Positions 62,467 to 64,000 of a stretch of DNA of 64,000 bases are shown piece after piece. This DNA is from Mycobacterium sp. SMC-8 (GTDB taxonomy: Bacteria > Actinomycetota > Actinomycetes > Mycobacteriales > Mycobacteriaceae), in assembly GCF_025263565.1 (NCBI RefSeq), contig NZ_CP079865.1, positions 4,278,001-4,342,000 of the forward strand, written 5' to 3'. Position 1 is the stretch's first letter, and the number at the start of each line of letters is the position of its first letter. A program made the position numbers and the translations under genes. Below the pieces are notes generated by a model. That model ran no database searches, was not told the origin of the DNA, and saw only the letters and a program-made list of their open reading frames with translations.

Positions 62467-63812
62467 AGCGCACTCCTCTCGATCCCGCCCGGCGGGCCGC
62501 GTTCGACGTCTTGCGCGCGGTCTCCGAGCGCGACGCCTACGCCAACCTGGCACTGCCTGCCATCCTGCGTGACCGTGCGATCACGGGGCGAGACGCGGCG
62601 TTCGCCACCGAGCTGGCCTACGGGACCTGCCGCACCCGCGGCCTGCTCGACGCCGTCATCGCCGCCGCGGCGGGCCGCCCGGTGGACAAGATCGATCCGG
62701 TGCTGCTGGACCTGCTGCGCCTGGGCAGCTATCAGCTGCTGCGCACCCGGGTCGACGACCACGCCGCGGTGTCGACCACGGTGGATCAAGCGGGTATCGA
62801 ATTCGATTCTGCGCGAGCAGGATTCGTCAACGGCGTGCTCCGGACCATCGCGCGGTGCGACGAAGCGTCCTGGGTCGAGGAACTCGCCCCGTCGGCGACG
62901 AGCGATCCCGTCGGGCACCTGGCGTTCGTGCACGCCCACCCGCGGTGGATCGCGCAGGCGTTCGCCGACGCCCTCGGCGCCCGCGCCGGCGAGCTGGCTG
63001 CGCTGCTCGCCAGCGACGACGCCCGCCCGGCGGTGCATCTGGCCGTGCGCCCGGGGGAGCTGACCGCTGCCGACCTCGCCGAGCAGGTCGGCGGGACGGT
63101 CGGGAAGTACTCGCCGTACGCGGTTTACCTCGGCGACGGCGATCCGGGCCAGATCGCGGCGATGCGCGAGGGCCGCGCACTGGTGCAGGACGAGGGCAGC
63201 CAGCTGGTGGCCCGGGCACTGACCATAGCGCCGCTGGAAGGCGCCGACGGCGGACGCTGGCTGGACCTGTGTTCCGGTCCGGGCGGTAAGACCGCGCTGC
63301 TGGCCGCACTCGGTGCGCCGGACGGGGCGACGGTCACCGCGGTGGAGCCGGCGCCGCGACGGGCCGAGCTGGTCGAGCAGAACACCGCAGGCCTGCCGGT
63401 GGAGGTCGTCCGCGCCGACGGTCGTGAGCCGGGACTGGCGCCGGGTTTCGACCGGGTGCTGGTCGACGCCCCGTGCACCGGTCTCGGCGCGCTGCGGCGT
63501 AGGCCCGAGGCGCGCTGGCGGCGCAAGACCGGTGACGTTCCGCCGCTGGCCAAACTGCAGCGCGAGCTGCTGGCCTCGGCGATCAGATTGACCAGGCCAG
63601 GCGGTGTGGTGCTCTACGCGACCTGCTCGCCGCACCTGGCCGAGACAGCCGGGGTGGTCGCCGACGCGCTGCGCAGGCATCCGGTGAGCGCGCTGAACAC
63701 CCGGGAGCTGTTCGAGCCCGCCGACGACACCGGGGACGGTCAGTCGGTGCAGCTGTGGCCGCACCGGCACGGCACCGACGCGATGTTCGCCGCGGCGCTG
63801 CGGGTCGACTGA
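62463..63812 (+). CDS. rsmB: 16S rRNA (cytosine-967-C5)-methyltransferase
   Basis: The product has 449 residues. An N-terminal NusB-like RNA-binding domain ([38 protein letters not shown]) is followed by a SAM-dependent Nol1/NOP2/Sun domain. SAM loop [17 protein letters not shown], the [19 protein letters not shown] motif and the catalytic Cys in [10 protein letters not shown] are present. It methylates C967 of 16S rRNA. The ATG overlaps the fmt stop, and rpe follows 20 bp later. Confidence 0.95.
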   Translation: MKRTPLDPARRAAFDVLRAVSERDAYANLALPAILRDRAITGRDAAFATELAYGTCRTRGLLDAVIAAAAGRPVDKIDPVLLDLLRLGSYQLLRTRVDDHAAVSTTVDQAGIEFDSARAGFVNGVLRTIARCDEASWVEELAPSATSDPVGHLAFVHAHPRWIAQAFADALGARAGELAALLASDDARPAVHLAVRPGELTAADLAEQVGGTVGKYSPYAVYLGDGDPGQIAAMREGRALVQDEGSQLVARALTIAPLEGADGGRWLDLCSGPGGKTALLAALGAPDGATVTAVEPAPRRAELVEQNTAGLPVEVVRADGREPGLAPGFDRVLVDAPCTGLGALRRRPEARWRRKTGDVPPLAKLQRELLASAIRLTRPGGVVLYATCSPHLAETAGVVADALRRHPVSALNTRELFEPADDTGDGQSVQLWPHRHGTDAMFAAALRVD

Positions 63813-63832
63813 GCACCGATAGGCTTCACCTC

Positions 63833-64000
63833 ATGTCTGGACCGCGCGCCCGAGAAGCCACGAAGTCGCCGCTCATCGCACCGTCGATCCTCTCCGCGGA
63901 TTTCGCCCGGCTGGCCGACGAGATCGCCGCCGTCGAGGGCGCGGACTGGCTGCACGTCGACGTGATGGACAACCACTTCGTGCCGAATCTGACACTCGGC
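63833..64000 (+). CDS. rpe: Ribulose-phosphate 3-epimerase (5' part, truncated by window end)
   Basis: The first 56 codons are visible and the frame is open to the last base. [19 protein letters not shown] and [18 protein letters not shown] are the diagnostic first strands of the epimerase barrel, with metal-ligand His and Asp in HVDVMD. It interconverts ribulose-5-phosphate and xylulose-5-phosphate. The gene follows rsmB directly, as in M. tuberculosis. Confidence 0.92.
   Translation, partial: MSGPRAREATKSPLIAPSILSADFARLADEIAAVEGADWLHVDVMDNHFVPNLTLG

Overview
The window is high-GC actinobacterial chromosome, almost certainly a Mycolicibacterium/Mycobacterium. The evidence is gene order: rarA, yjbQ, alaS, ruvX, mltG, aroE, aroC, aroK, aroB, pepQ, efp, nusB; then pyrR, pyrB, pyrC, carA, carB, pyrF, mihF, gmk, rpoZ, coaBC, metK; then priA, fmt, rsmB, rpe. 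The mycobacterial integration host factor mIHF and the eroded-helicase form of PriA support this. GTG starts and 1-8 nt stop/start overlaps are common. I saw no tRNA, rRNA, CRISPR array or insertion sequence. The only gene of a mobile-associated family is a 13E12-type HNH protein.

Layout. 1-8811: the end of a DUF389 membrane protein, then a coupled four-gene operon (transglutaminase/DUF2126, ATP-grasp/alpha-E, second transglutaminase, zinc metallopeptidase) that resembles predicted amide-ligation and peptide-tagging systems. 8902-25005: housekeeping genes, including a shikimate cluster that lacks the type II dehydroquinase usually found after aroB, then translation and antitermination genes and a CitE-like protein. 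25018-27569: accessory minus-strand genes (13E12/HNH protein, serine beta-lactamase-like hydrolase). 27641-36431: the pyrimidine operon, headed by a clear PyrR-binding RNA hairpin beside the pyrR ribosome-binding site. 36814-40714: mihF-gmk-rpoZ-coaBC-metK, closed by a terminator. 40791-43259: a Baeyer-Villiger monooxygenase and an HSL-type esterase on the minus strand.

43354-56417 is the accessory island and the most interesting part. It lies between the esterase and the lysoplasmalogenase-priA block, which are much closer together in M. tuberculosis. A 1277-residue minus-strand protein fuses a polysaccharide flippase to an adenylation domain, a phosphopantetheine carrier and a thioesterase. 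Divergent from it, six genes overlap by exactly 4 nt: GT2, GT2, DUF998, GH16 lipoprotein, GT2 and a large Wzy/GT-C-like membrane protein. A condensation-like acyltransferase with an altered active-site motif closes the island. The divergent promoter region holds a 15/19 match to the IdeR iron box. My reading (inference) is a Wzx/Wzy-like surface-glycan locus whose flippase carries its own acyl or aminoacyl activation module, possibly iron-regulated. No initiating phosphoglycosyltransferase or chain-length regulator is present in the window.

56442-64000: lysoplasmalogenase, priA, a DUF2207/LemA pair, fmt, rsmB and the start of rpe, which runs off the window.
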